Shown here one piece after another: positions 8,081 through 15,737 of a stretch of DNA of 37,130 nucleotides (within the stretch, counting starts at the first letter, position 1; each line of letters opens with the position of its first letter). The notes below the pieces were generated by a model. It was not told the DNA's origin, ran no database searches, and saw only the letters and a program-made list of their open reading frames with translations. The DNA is from Paludibacteraceae bacterium (GTDB lineage: Bacteria; Bacteroidota; Bacteroidia; Bacteroidales; Paludibacteraceae). Position numbers and translations under genes: made by a program. The stretch lies in contig JAKSKZ010000036.1 in NCBI GenBank assembly GCA_024401475.1, positions 1 through 37,130 on the forward strand, given 5' to 3'.

Positions 8081-9072
8081 TTTGTGCCTCCTTTCTTTCC
8101 TAGGTCCTCTATACCTTTAATGGCATTCAAGTAATCCTTCTCAACATCGCTTATCGTGCGCTGCTTGTATTTCCTATATTCGGATGTGGCGTGCTCCATG
8201 GCTTCTTCGTGCGTAACCTTTCCTGCATCCTGAAGCAATTGTTCGCCTGTCATTGTGAGGATACGGTCCAGATAGTTTGCCCAGTCGTTCATGGACATAG
8301 GCATCTCACGCTCTGCCTGGCGTTCTGCAAAGTCAAGATAACCAGAAACCAACTGCCCCATAGAGTGCAGTTCTTTCTCGTCGAGATAGTTCTTGGCTGT
8401 ACGTGCCTCCGCGAGCGTTGGGTGGTTGCCTTTAAAGGTAAGCAATCCCATGAAATCCTTTTCGGCATCGGCACGTTCCACAATGAGTTCTGCAGCAGTA
8501 TGCCCATGAACTGCATAATGAATCTTGTTCTGTACTTTCTTAAAGAACTCTTGCGAAACAGAGGCTCTTGGGTCGTAGTCGATGCTCGTGGCATATATCT
8601 CCAGCACCTGACGGTAGAATACTTTCTCTGAGGAACGAATGTCACGGATGCGTTCCAGCAGCTCCTTCCAATATCCGCCTCCTCCTAGTTTCTTCAGGCG
8701 TTCGTCATCCATGGTGAAGCCTTTTTGGATGTATTCTTTTAGTCGCAAGGTGGCCCACTGGCGAAATCGTGTGGCTATGATGCTACGCACGCGATAGCCA
8801 AGGGCAATGATCATGTCGAGGTTGTAGAAATTTGTCATATACGACTTGCCATCCGCAGCAGTTGTTCGGAATTTCCGAACAACTGCTTCCTCCTGCAGCT
8901 CTCCTTCCTCAAATATATGCTTTATATGTTCGCTGACGTTTGATTTGCCCGTTTGGTACAGTTCGCACATCTGCGCCTGCGTAAGCCAAAGCGTCTCGTC
9001 CTCCAGCTTTACATCTATCTGCGTCAGTCCGCTATTGTCGGTGTAGATTAGTATCTTATTCTCGTCGTCCAT
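8077..9072 (-). CDS. rhuM: RhuM-family protein (copy 1, hsdM-proximal)
   Basis: This 331-residue RhuM-family protein has the same signature blocks as copy 2 (YNLDMIIALGYRVRSIIATRFRQWATLRLKEYIQKGFTMDDERL; KNYLDEKELHSMGQLVSGYLDFAE). The function is unproven; the genomic link to type I R-M systems is well known. The two copies share motifs but differ throughout, so they probably arrived separately or duplicated long ago. The ATG is 15 bases after the stop of an hsdS leader fragment, and the stop overlaps the start of the next leader fragment. The gene is therefore framed on both sides by hsdS-derived sequence in direct orientation. Confidence 0.85.
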   Translation of the reverse strand: MDDENKILIYTDNSGLTQIDVKLEDETLWLTQAQMCELYQTGKSNVSEHIKHIFEEGELQEEAVVRKFRTTAADGKSYMTNFYNLDMIIALGYRVRSIIATRFRQWATLRLKEYIQKGFTMDDERLKKLGGGGYWKELLERIRDIRSSEKVFYRQVLEIYATSIDYDPRASVSQEFFKKVQNKIHYAVHGHTAAELIVERADAEKDFMGLLTFKGNHPTLAEARTAKNYLDEKELHSMGQLVSGYLDFAERQAEREMPMSMNDWANYLDRILTMTGEQLLQDAGKVTHEEAMEHATSEYRKYKQRTISDVEKDYLNAIKGIEDLGKKGGTK

Positions 9073-9087
9073 TGTTTTTATATTTAG

Positions 9088-9165
9088 TCAAAGATTTTCC
9101 CAATGGCTCGGAATCTCTCCCAGCCACTGAACGCCACTATCTTTATATTCGTTATACCTCTCCAT
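9088..9165 (-). pseudogene. hsdS leader fragment 1 (25 codons) upstream of rhuM
   Basis: An ATG ORF encodes MERYNEYKDSGVQWLGEI, then PSHWENL and a stop. Up to the W-E pair it is nearly identical to the true HsdS start at 7487. It departs from HsdS at the same codon as leader 2 does and has a similar A/T-rich junction before the next ATG. Confidence 0.88.
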
Positions 9166-9169
9166 TACG

Positions 9170-9705
9170 CTAGTCAATTTTATCATCGTCAGTATCTCGC
9201 TCTATTAAATCGAGACTTTCTTCATAAATTTCTCGTACTCGCTGCTGAAGTAGCTTTTTGTCTGGCAACAATAGTTCATATTGTGCAGCATAGCCATGCG
9301 TAATGAATTCTCTGGCTTTGCTTCCTCGCCTGTAATAAACTCCATGACGTAGGTGTCACGAAATATCTTTTTCGCCTGGGGAGCAATTTCTCGCACCAGT
9401 GTTGCGAGTTTTTCATTTGCAGAATAAGTCTCATAAAACTGACGCATTCGCCAAAGATTGGAAGCGGAAAATCCACTTACATTGGGTTCATTCTCTCCAA
9501 TATATCTTGCCAACTCATTGACAGTACCTTTGCCCCAACCTGCTTCGGTAATACGATCTGATATGTGTTTGCCCAAGTTCCAGTAGAGATCAATCAGTGT
9601 GGTGTTTGCCACATAATAGAGGTCTCGCTGGGCCTTACGGATCATATCGAGAGCGGTTGCAAAGTCGCTGACGTTATGGTGTGTGATAATTATTTCTTTT
9701 GCCAT
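9170..9705 (-). pseudogene. DUF1016/YhcG nuclease gene with internal deletion and frameshift
   Basis: The open frame from the ATG at 9705 gives 166 residues with a good DUF1016_N domain (DLYWNLGKHISDRITEAGWGKG, RMRQFYETYS) and the block KKIFRDTYVMEF. From about 9285 the family-like sequence continues in another frame (QYELLLPDKKLLQQRVREI, then a short acidic end and TAG at 9170-9172). That is the usual DUF1016 C-terminus. The whole catalytic part, about 100 residues with D...ExK, is missing between the two blocks. The simplest reading is an internal deletion whose length was not a multiple of three. It starts 14 bases after hsdM. Confidence 0.8.
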
Positions 9706-9719
9706 TGTCTTTGCCTCTA

Positions 9720-12053
9720 TTACTTCTTTTCAAAAAGTGACTTAATAAATCCCTGACTCTGTTCATCAAGGGCGAGAATGTCTGCCTCATTTTCTGCGAG
9801 TGAGCGCAATGGAGCAGGCTTGTAGAAATACTTGTTGAAGCTAATCTCACAACCTATCTTGGTAGATGGCAGGTCAATCCATGCGTCAGCAACGTATGGA
9901 CGAACCTCACGTTGGAAGTACTCATAAATGTCTTCAGTTACAGGAATCTTCTCGCCATCGCGCAAGTCAGTGTCTGGTTCATACTGCACGAATTTCTTAC
10001 CATTGGCTATGATGCCATAGTCGGCCAAACGACTCTCACTAACACCAAAAGCATCGGTAAGTTCAACATATTCTTTTGCTCCAAGTTTCAGTTCCTTTTT
10101 GATAACAGGCTTTGCCTCTGGATCTGTCACTGACATGGCACGGCAAATGGTCTTAAGTTGTCCTGCCGAAATCTTCAGATTCTTGCTTTTGGCAACTTCT
10201 GCAACCTTATCCGCAAATATATTATAGTCCATATAGACCTCTGTACCTACAACATGCATGAGTGTCTGAGCCGCTTCCATCAAATCTTTGCGTTCCTTCC
10301 ATTTCTTTGCAGAAATAAGACCTTCCAACTGTTTATCGGTCTTCTTGATTTCCTCTTCGGCAAGATACTCCTTAATCTCTGTTATCTTATCTGTCAGACC
10401 TGCGAATACAGCATTGCCATAAGTCTGGTAGAGATACTTGGTAAATTCAAGATCCTTATTGTCATAGAGTAGTTCATCTACTTTCAAAGCAGAGAACTGA
10501 GCACGAAGACGAAGTGGTCGCTCAATGGTTACAGAGAAGTAGCGGAAGTCGTCGTTATTGAATATTTTGCTAACTATCGGATATCCATCTGTAGCCTCTT
10601 GGTTAGAGAATGTCATGTAGCTCTGTACAATCATCTCGGCATGTTCTGGTGTAATGGTGCAGTTGCGTGAGCCTTGGTTCTTGCGAAGTTTCTCAAACGC
10701 TTGGCTGGCATCTATGAGTTGTACCTTACCTTGACGATGATTGGCTTTCTTATTGGTCAAAATCCAAACGTATGTCGAGATACCTGTATTGTAGAAAATA
10801 TTATTAGGCAACTGAACGATTGCATCTACCAAGTCGTTTTCAATGAGATAACGACGGATGTTGCTTTCTCCACTTCCAGCATCTCCTGTAAATAGTGATG
10901 ATCCATTGTGAACACTTGCCACACGGCTTCCCTGTGGCTGATATTCAACTGGTTTCATCTTGTTGACCTCTTCAAGGATGAAGAGCAACTGACCGTCACT
11001 TGTACGTGGAGTTGAATCAACGACTTCTGTATCACCCTTGAAGTTGGTGAGAGGCAATTCAAAACGATGATCAATCAAGGCTCCATCATGATATATACGT
11101 GTCTTGTCAGTCTTCCACGACTTGCCATAAGGAGGGTTCGTGATGCAATAGCCAAAAGTCTTGCCACGGAAGTTGTCATCAGTGATTGTGTTGCCTAGAT
11201 GCATACCAGATGGATCTACTCCCTTGATAATCAAATCTGCCTTGCAGATAGCGTAGGTCTCAGGATTGATTTCAGTGCCAGACAACTGAATGGCAGAGGA
11301 GGATACACCCAATGACATTAGGTAGTCACGTCCTTCAGTAAGCATACCACCAGAGCCCTCGGCTGGGTCATAGAGTGAAATTGTCTTGGGGAGATTGTCC
11401 TTGACAGGTTCAAATACAAGGCGAGCAAGAAGTGCAATAGCATCGCGTGGGGTAAAGTGTGCACCTGTCTCCTCATTATTCTCTTCATTGAACTTACGGA
11501 GTAGTTCCTCGAAGATAGTTCCCATGGCAATGTTGCTGAGCGGAGGCAATGGCAATCCGTCAGGATCATTGACAGGTCTGTCTGTAAGGTTAATGTGAGG
11601 ATCGGTTATCTTCTCTATTACAGAGAGCAAACGGTCATTATCAGCAAGACGCTTGGCCTTTGCGTAGTAGTCAAAGTTTCGAAGCACGTCTTTGACATTC
11701 TCGCTATATCCATTGAGGTACTCTACAAAGTTATTATAAAGCAGGTCGTTGTTGTCTGTAGCCTGAGACTTAATTCTGTTCAGCGTCCACTTGCTGGTAT
11801 TGTAGAATGACAATTGGGTGATGTCACAGAGTGCACCTTCGTCAAAAGAATCTTCATCAAGACCAATCTCACGTTGAGCCTTGATTTCCTCTTCTACTGC
11901 ATCTTTTGATGTTTCTAGCAATGCATCAAAACGACGTAGCACTACCATTGGGAGGATTACATCGCGGTATTGACCACGAACAAACACATCACGAAGACAG
12001 TCATCTGCAATGCCCCAGATGAACGAAACGATTTGAGATTGTGATATATCCAT
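9720..12053 (-). CDS. hsdM: Type I R-M methyltransferase subunit M
   Basis: This 777-residue N6-adenine methyltransferase subunit binds SAM through DPAEGSGGM (motif I, near residue 228) and has the catalytic NPPY (near residue 305). The N-terminal helical HsdM domain (VILPMVVLRRFDALLE) precedes the methylase fold. About 250 extra C-terminal residues are typical of Bacteroidetes members. I chose ATG 12053 (MDISQSQIVSFIWGIADD) because this is the conserved family start. A longer reading from a TTG at 12080 is possible but less likely. It is the first functional gene of the operon and follows a broken regulator remnant. Confidence 0.95.
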   Translation of the reverse strand: MDISQSQIVSFIWGIADDCLRDVFVRGQYRDVILPMVVLRRFDALLETSKDAVEEEIKAQREIGLDEDSFDEGALCDITQLSFYNTSKWTLNRIKSQATDNNDLLYNNFVEYLNGYSENVKDVLRNFDYYAKAKRLADNDRLLSVIEKITDPHINLTDRPVNDPDGLPLPPLSNIAMGTIFEELLRKFNEENNEETGAHFTPRDAIALLARLVFEPVKDNLPKTISLYDPAEGSGGMLTEGRDYLMSLGVSSSAIQLSGTEINPETYAICKADLIIKGVDPSGMHLGNTITDDNFRGKTFGYCITNPPYGKSWKTDKTRIYHDGALIDHRFELPLTNFKGDTEVVDSTPRTSDGQLLFILEEVNKMKPVEYQPQGSRVASVHNGSSLFTGDAGSGESNIRRYLIENDLVDAIVQLPNNIFYNTGISTYVWILTNKKANHRQGKVQLIDASQAFEKLRKNQGSRNCTITPEHAEMIVQSYMTFSNQEATDGYPIVSKIFNNDDFRYFSVTIERPLRLRAQFSALKVDELLYDNKDLEFTKYLYQTYGNAVFAGLTDKITEIKEYLAEEEIKKTDKQLEGLISAKKWKERKDLMEAAQTLMHVVGTEVYMDYNIFADKVAEVAKSKNLKISAGQLKTICRAMSVTDPEAKPVIKKELKLGAKEYVELTDAFGVSESRLADYGIIANGKKFVQYEPDTDLRDGEKIPVTEDIYEYFQREVRPYVADAWIDLPSTKIGCEISFNKYFYKPAPLRSLAENEADILALDEQSQGFIKSLFEKK

Positions 12054-12076
12054 AAGTATAAGTTTTTCAGTTGACT

Positions 12077-12214
12077 TCAAAAAATCATCAGGCCTTCGTC
12101 ATGGAGTTTCTCTATCTCATCAAAAGTGTACAGATCTGGACGAACAACATTGTTGCTCCATTTGCCAACAGCTTACTGTTTTTTTTCTGCTTTGAGTCGA
12201 TTTAACTTAGCCAT
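12077..12214 (-). pseudogene. Decayed XRE-type regulator upstream of hsdM
   Basis: Reading from ATG 12214 gives MAKLNRLKAEKKQ, an in-frame TAA (12173-12175), then in the same frame VGKWSNNVVRPDLYTFDEI, EKLHDEGLMIF and a TGA. The two parts match the start and the recognition-helix/C-terminal region of the short XRE-type regulators often found before hsdM (pattern ...VSKWxxNxxxPxLxTLxxIAKxLxV...). The middle, including the first HTH helices, is missing. The gene looks like a remnant. It overlaps the upstream extension of hsdM. Confidence 0.55.
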
Positions 12215-12262
12215 AATTCTTTGGTATTATCAAACTTTGGTGTAAAGTTAACAAATTCCTAC

Positions 12263-12300
12263 GAGAAAGGCGTTTCTTATCTAAGGAAGTTACGCTTCTC
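12263..12300. repeat. Imperfect inverted repeat at the island's right edge
   Basis: GAGAA..GCGT..TTCTTA pairs with TAAGGAA..ACGC..TTCTC around a 2-base centre, giving a long imperfect hairpin on either strand. It lies between the XRE remnant and the right copy of the 9-bp repeat. The rest of 12215-12392 shows no gene. A weak minus-strand -7-like box TAACTTTA is at 12250-12243. Confidence 0.5.
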
Positions 12301-12325
12301 AATGTATTTTCCATGGGAACACTGA

Positions 12326-12334
12326 AATCAGCCT
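12326..12334 (+). repeat. Right copy of the 9-bp direct repeat flanking the island
   Basis: AATCAGCCT here matches 611-619 exactly. Removing everything between the copies would leave about 196 bases between the start codons of the Fur-family gene and the ATPase, a normal divergent promoter region. Confidence 0.4.
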
Positions 12335-12392
12335 AAAGTACAATAGAGCCCAAAACATCAAGAAGAATATCACAATTGACTTTCACCCGCCA

Positions 12393-12433
12393 TACATTTG
12401 CAACCGCGTTGCAAACGAACACCTATAAATTTG
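12393..12433 (+). promoter_or_regulatory. Promoter(s) of the zinc ATPase
   Basis: Two matches to the -7 box are present: TACATTTG (12393-12400) and TAAATTTG (12426-12433). Neither has a perfect -33, but each has a TTG 14 bases upstream. The operator palindrome overlaps the first -7 box and the upstream element of the second. Confidence 0.6.
12397..12415. promoter_or_regulatory. Palindromic operator, probable Fur/Zur-family site
   Basis: TTTGCAAC-CGC-GTTGCAAA is a perfect 8+3+8 inverted repeat that covers the end of the -7 box. Its position fits a repressor site. The Fur-family protein at 126-548 is the natural candidate; the link is inferred from gene family and proximity. Confidence 0.7.
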
Positions 12434-12459
12434 CAGCATCAAAAAAAAGGAACAAATAT

Positions 12460-14454
12460 ATGGGTAACGATTTGGAATGTGCTTGTCACAAGCACGAACA
12501 CAAGCATGAACATCATCATGAGCATGAACCTCATCACAAGCACGAGCATGAGCACGAACACCATCACGGAGAAGAAGAGGGCGACCTCCGCTACGCGGCA
12601 ATTTCCTTCGTCCTACTGGCTTCTGGTTTACTCCTTGGGCACTTTGAATTCGATTGGTTCCAAAACAACTGGGTCCAACTCATTTGGTTCATCGTGGCCT
12701 TTCTTCCCGTCGGCGTTCCTGTCGCTCACGAAGCTTTAGAGGCCATCACAGAAAAAGACTACTTCAACGAATTCACCCTTATGCTTCTGGCCAGCATCGG
12801 AGCCTTCTGCATCGGCGAATATCCGGAAGCCGTAGCCGTGATGCTTTTCTACACGGTCGGAGAATTTCTCCAAGACAAAGCCGTTGGCCGAGCCACGAGC
12901 GACATCAACAAACTGCTCGACGTTAGGCCGGCGCAAGCACTGGTGTTCCGAAACGGCGAACTCTGCAAGGTGGCTCCCCAAGACGTGAAAGTCGGTGAAA
13001 TCATCGAAGTGAAGGCTGGCGAACGCGTACCGTTGGACGGTGTCATTGCCGAGAGCGAAGCCCTTTTTGACACCTCAGCCCTTACGGGAGAGAGTAACCC
13101 GCGCAACATACTTCCAGGCGAAACCGTGTTGGCTGGCATGATCTGCACCAACAAACCGACGCGCATCAACGTAACTAAACCCTTCGACCAAAGCGAATTG
13201 AGCCGCATCCTCGAATTGGTACGCGATTCGGCCGAGAAGAAGGCCCCTACGGAACTCTTCATCCGCAAGTTCGCACGAATCTACACGCCTTGCGTCATTC
13301 TGTTGGCCGCCCTTATCGTGGCAATACCGGCTATCATCGGGATGGTGTTGCCGTCATTCGACTATCAATTCGCCGACTGGCTGCACCGAGGGTTGGTATT
13401 TCTTGTCATCTCCTGCCCTTGCGCCCTCGTCATCAGCGTGCCATTGGGTTACTACGGAGGCATCGGAGCAGCCTCCCGTTTAGGAATCCTATTTAAAGGC
13501 AGTAACTATCTCGATACGATTACAAAGGTCAACACCATCGCCTTCGACAAGACAGGAACCCTCACCTCCGGACAATTCTGCGTCAGCGAAATACACACAG
13601 AGGGGATCGAAAGAGAAAAGTTACTCGCTCTCCTACTTGCTACGGAGCAAAAAAGTACACACCCGATTGCACAAGCCATCGTCAATTTTGCCGTAAAAGA
13701 GGGCATCGTAGGAGAACAACTCAGCGATATCCAGGAGATTGCCGGCAACGGAATCGAAGCAAAGCAAGGAGACCAACACATCCTCGTAGGTAATCTTCGC
13801 CTAATGAACAAACACGGAATAGACGTACCAGCCGAATTGAACGAATGCATTTCAACGCTTATCATCTGTGCCATAGACGGAAAATATGTAGGAAACGCTC
13901 AACTTTCAGACACGCTCAAAGAGGACGCCAAGGAAGCCATTGACCGCCTCCACCAGCAAGGCATAAACGACTTGCGCCTCCTATCGGGCGACAAACGTGA
14001 AATCGTAGAATTCTTTGCCCAGAAATTAGGCATTGACCAAGCGTATGGCGATTTGCTTCCTCAAGACAAAGCAGCGCACATTGAATCCATCACCCAAGAG
14101 GCCGACCGCACCGTCGCTTTCGTGGGAGACGGCATGAACGACGCACCCGTGCTTGCTCTGAGCCACGTAGGAATTGCCATGGGCGGATTAGGATCGGATG
14201 CAGCCATCGAAAGTGCTGACATCATCATACAAACAGACCAACCTTCCAAATTGGCGACAGCCATTGAAATCGGAAAGGCGACAAGAGGCGTCGTGAAGCA
14301 GAACATCATAGGCTCCATCGGCATCAAGGTTGCCGTGATGCTATTAGGTGCATTAGGTTTCGCCTCCCTTTGGGCGGCTGTCTTTGCCGATGTGGGCGTA
14401 GCGTTATTGGCCGTTCTCAACTCCATCCGCATTTCACGCATGAAATTTAAATAA
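12460..14454 (+). CDS. zntA: P1B-type zinc/cadmium-exporting ATPase
   Basis: This 664-residue P-type ATPase exports Zn(II), Cd(II) or related ions across the inner membrane. Visible motifs are TGES (near residue 210), the metal-site CPC in SCPCAL (near 317), DKTGT with the phosphorylated Asp (near 363), the HP pair of THPIAQAI, GDGMNDAP (near 555) and ADVGVALLAVLNSIR in the last membrane helix, whose Asp fits the Zn/Cd subgroup. Instead of a CxxC heavy-metal domain, the N-terminus has a long His/Glu-rich stretch (HKHEHKHEHHHEHE and more). I chose ATG 12460, with AAGGAA upstream, because the promoter and operator lie inside the longer open frame. Confidence 0.95.
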   Translation: MGNDLECACHKHEHKHEHHHEHEPHHKHEHEHEHHHGEEEGDLRYAAISFVLLASGLLLGHFEFDWFQNNWVQLIWFIVAFLPVGVPVAHEALEAITEKDYFNEFTLMLLASIGAFCIGEYPEAVAVMLFYTVGEFLQDKAVGRATSDINKLLDVRPAQALVFRNGELCKVAPQDVKVGEIIEVKAGERVPLDGVIAESEALFDTSALTGESNPRNILPGETVLAGMICTNKPTRINVTKPFDQSELSRILELVRDSAEKKAPTELFIRKFARIYTPCVILLAALIVAIPAIIGMVLPSFDYQFADWLHRGLVFLVISCPCALVISVPLGYYGGIGAASRLGILFKGSNYLDTITKVNTIAFDKTGTLTSGQFCVSEIHTEGIEREKLLALLLATEQKSTHPIAQAIVNFAVKEGIVGEQLSDIQEIAGNGIEAKQGDQHILVGNLRLMNKHGIDVPAELNECISTLIICAIDGKYVGNAQLSDTLKEDAKEAIDRLHQQGINDLRLLSGDKREIVEFFAQKLGIDQAYGDLLPQDKAAHIESITQEADRTVAFVGDGMNDAPVLALSHVGIAMGGLGSDAAIESADIIIQTDQPSKLATAIEIGKATRGVVKQNIIGSIGIKVAVMLLGALGFASLWAAVFADVGVALLAVLNSIRISRMKFK

Positions 14455-14491
14455 GGGGCAAGACGGCAAGCAAAAAGGACTTTTGATTACA

Positions 14492-14528
14492 AAGAATTAT
14501 AGGGTGAACGCTTCACTCTATAATTCTT
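14492..14528. terminator. Bidirectional terminator between convergent genes
   Basis: A 17-bp stem AAGAATTATAGGGTGAA / TTCACTCTATAATTCTT with one G-U pair and a CGC loop, between the ATPase stop and the stop of the minus-strand lipoprotein gene. Confidence 0.85.
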
Positions 14529-14556
14529 AGATTTTGTCTCATTAGGAGCCATCGAC

Positions 14557-15558
14557 TCATTCCACCGAATAAACCGTAAAAGATTTCAAAATCACTCTAT
14601 CGTTGGCAGGCAGGCAAAGGCCTAATTTATCACAAGCACCAAACGGGAAATCGTTCCAATAGAAACGCAAACCGTTCACATAGTAACTTATCTCATCGCC
14701 CTGTCTCAAAATGCCCAACTTCAACATTCCTTGGAGCGAAACCGACTCGGGAAGGAACACCTCGCCAAACGGTTCATAACAGGTCGTATTCATCATAATG
14801 GCACGCCCAGACGACAAAAGGTCAAAATAATTGTAGGCATCTGCCGAGCCTGCAAACAACCCAATCCGACGCGTGACGGACGAATCCATTGAAGCCTCAA
14901 CCTCTAAATAAAAATCGGTTCCGAAATCAGCAGACATCATCACATTCAGCAAGTTGGACGACGAGCGATTATGAACATAACTGGCAGCAGGAATATCCAA
15001 CTGCCCCACAACGGCTTTTTTCTTCACCTCCTGATAAATCATTTTCATATAATCGGGGGCTTCCGTTGCCGGGTTGAACAACTCATCCAAATAATACTGT
15101 TTGCGTGCACCCGAAAAATTGACGAACCACCCACGATCTTCCACCATGTCGCCGCCGCACATGATACTCTTCCACTCCATATCGGGAGTCTTTGAATTAA
15201 CGTGCTGACGCCTCAACAAGCCATGACCCAACTCATGAAATACGGTGTTCTCACGCTGTGTCTCTTGGTCTGCCTTGCCATACGTATCTCGCCAAAACGT
15301 CTTATCAATCTGCACTTTGATAGGATCAACAAAAGTGCACAAGCCGATCTTCGGCGAAGGAAGATCGGCAAATTCCATGATAATCCCCTCCGACTCCAAA
15401 TCAAAATTCTTTCCATGTTGCTTTGCTGCCGTCAAAAAGCGTTGCAGATAACTATCCAATTCAGGTTCAACCGAATAGGTCTTCAATGCCTCATCCTCAC
15501 TACAGGAGAGCGAGAACAAAAAGCAAGGCAGTAGCAAATAAAGTAATATACGATTCAT
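14557..15558 (-). CDS. Lipoprotein with putative zinc metalloprotease motif
   Basis: This 333-residue SPII lipoprotein has signal MNRILLYLLLPCFLFSLSC with Cys19 as the lipid site. Residues 108-112 are HELGH in a helix-like setting (VFHELGHGLLRRQH), a gluzincin/metzincin-type zinc site. The third ligand is uncertain; a His lies 7 residues after the second one, one position off the metzincin spacing. The C-terminal 130 residues look like a beta-sandwich of the LamG/DUF1080 type (FYLEVEASM, LKLGILRQGDEISYYVNGL). It is probably anchored at the cell surface or periplasm. It is transcribed divergently from another secreted metalloprotease-like gene. The substrate is unknown. Confidence 0.75.
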   Translation of the reverse strand: MNRILLYLLLPCFLFSLSCSEDEALKTYSVEPELDSYLQRFLTAAKQHGKNFDLESEGIIMEFADLPSPKIGLCTFVDPIKVQIDKTFWRDTYGKADQETQRENTVFHELGHGLLRRQHVNSKTPDMEWKSIMCGGDMVEDRGWFVNFSGARKQYYLDELFNPATEAPDYMKMIYQEVKKKAVVGQLDIPAASYVHNRSSSNLLNVMMSADFGTDFYLEVEASMDSSVTRRIGLFAGSADAYNYFDLLSSGRAIMMNTTCYEPFGEVFLPESVSLQGMLKLGILRQGDEISYYVNGLRFYWNDFPFGACDKLGLCLPANDRVILKSFTVYSVE

Positions 15559-15599
15559 ATTTTCTCTAATTCTTCTTGTATTTCAGCTTACAAAGTTTG

Positions 15600-15607
15600 C
15601 AAATATA
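15600..15607 (-). promoter_or_regulatory. -7 box of the metalloprotease-like lipoprotein gene
   Basis: TATATTTG on the minus strand, about 40 bases before the ATG. No clear -33 TTTG. Confidence 0.6.
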
Positions 15608-15711
15608 TTTGGAAACACAATACTTTTCCAATGAATCAACGATTAACATTGAAATCTAACATTACATAAGAAATATGCATTTTTTACCAAAGGTACTCTT
15701 ATTCAACCCAA

Positions 15712-15733
15712 TTTTATGTTGTACAACATAAAA
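15712..15733. promoter_or_regulatory. 22-bp perfect palindrome (motif copy 1)
   Basis: TTTTATGTTGT|ACAACATAAAA is a perfect 11+11 palindrome in the divergent intergenic region. Closely related sites occur at 18177-18198, 29408-29429 and 36110-36131. The centre is about 44 bases before the plus-strand -7 box. Confidence 0.8.
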
Positions 15734-15737
15734 ATAT

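Noticed and set aside
6165..9165. Invertible hsdS shufflon (phase-variable specificity)
   Set aside because: All hsdS copies are direct repeats, there is no recombinase gene, and no second complete recognition domain is stored in inverted orientation.
12054..12080. Longer hsdM start at TTG 12080
   Set aside because: The family start is MDISQSQ at 12053, and the extension overlaps the regulator remnant.
12376..12459. N-terminal extension of the zinc ATPase
   Set aside because: The -7 boxes and operator lie inside it, and the ATG at 12460 has an SD.
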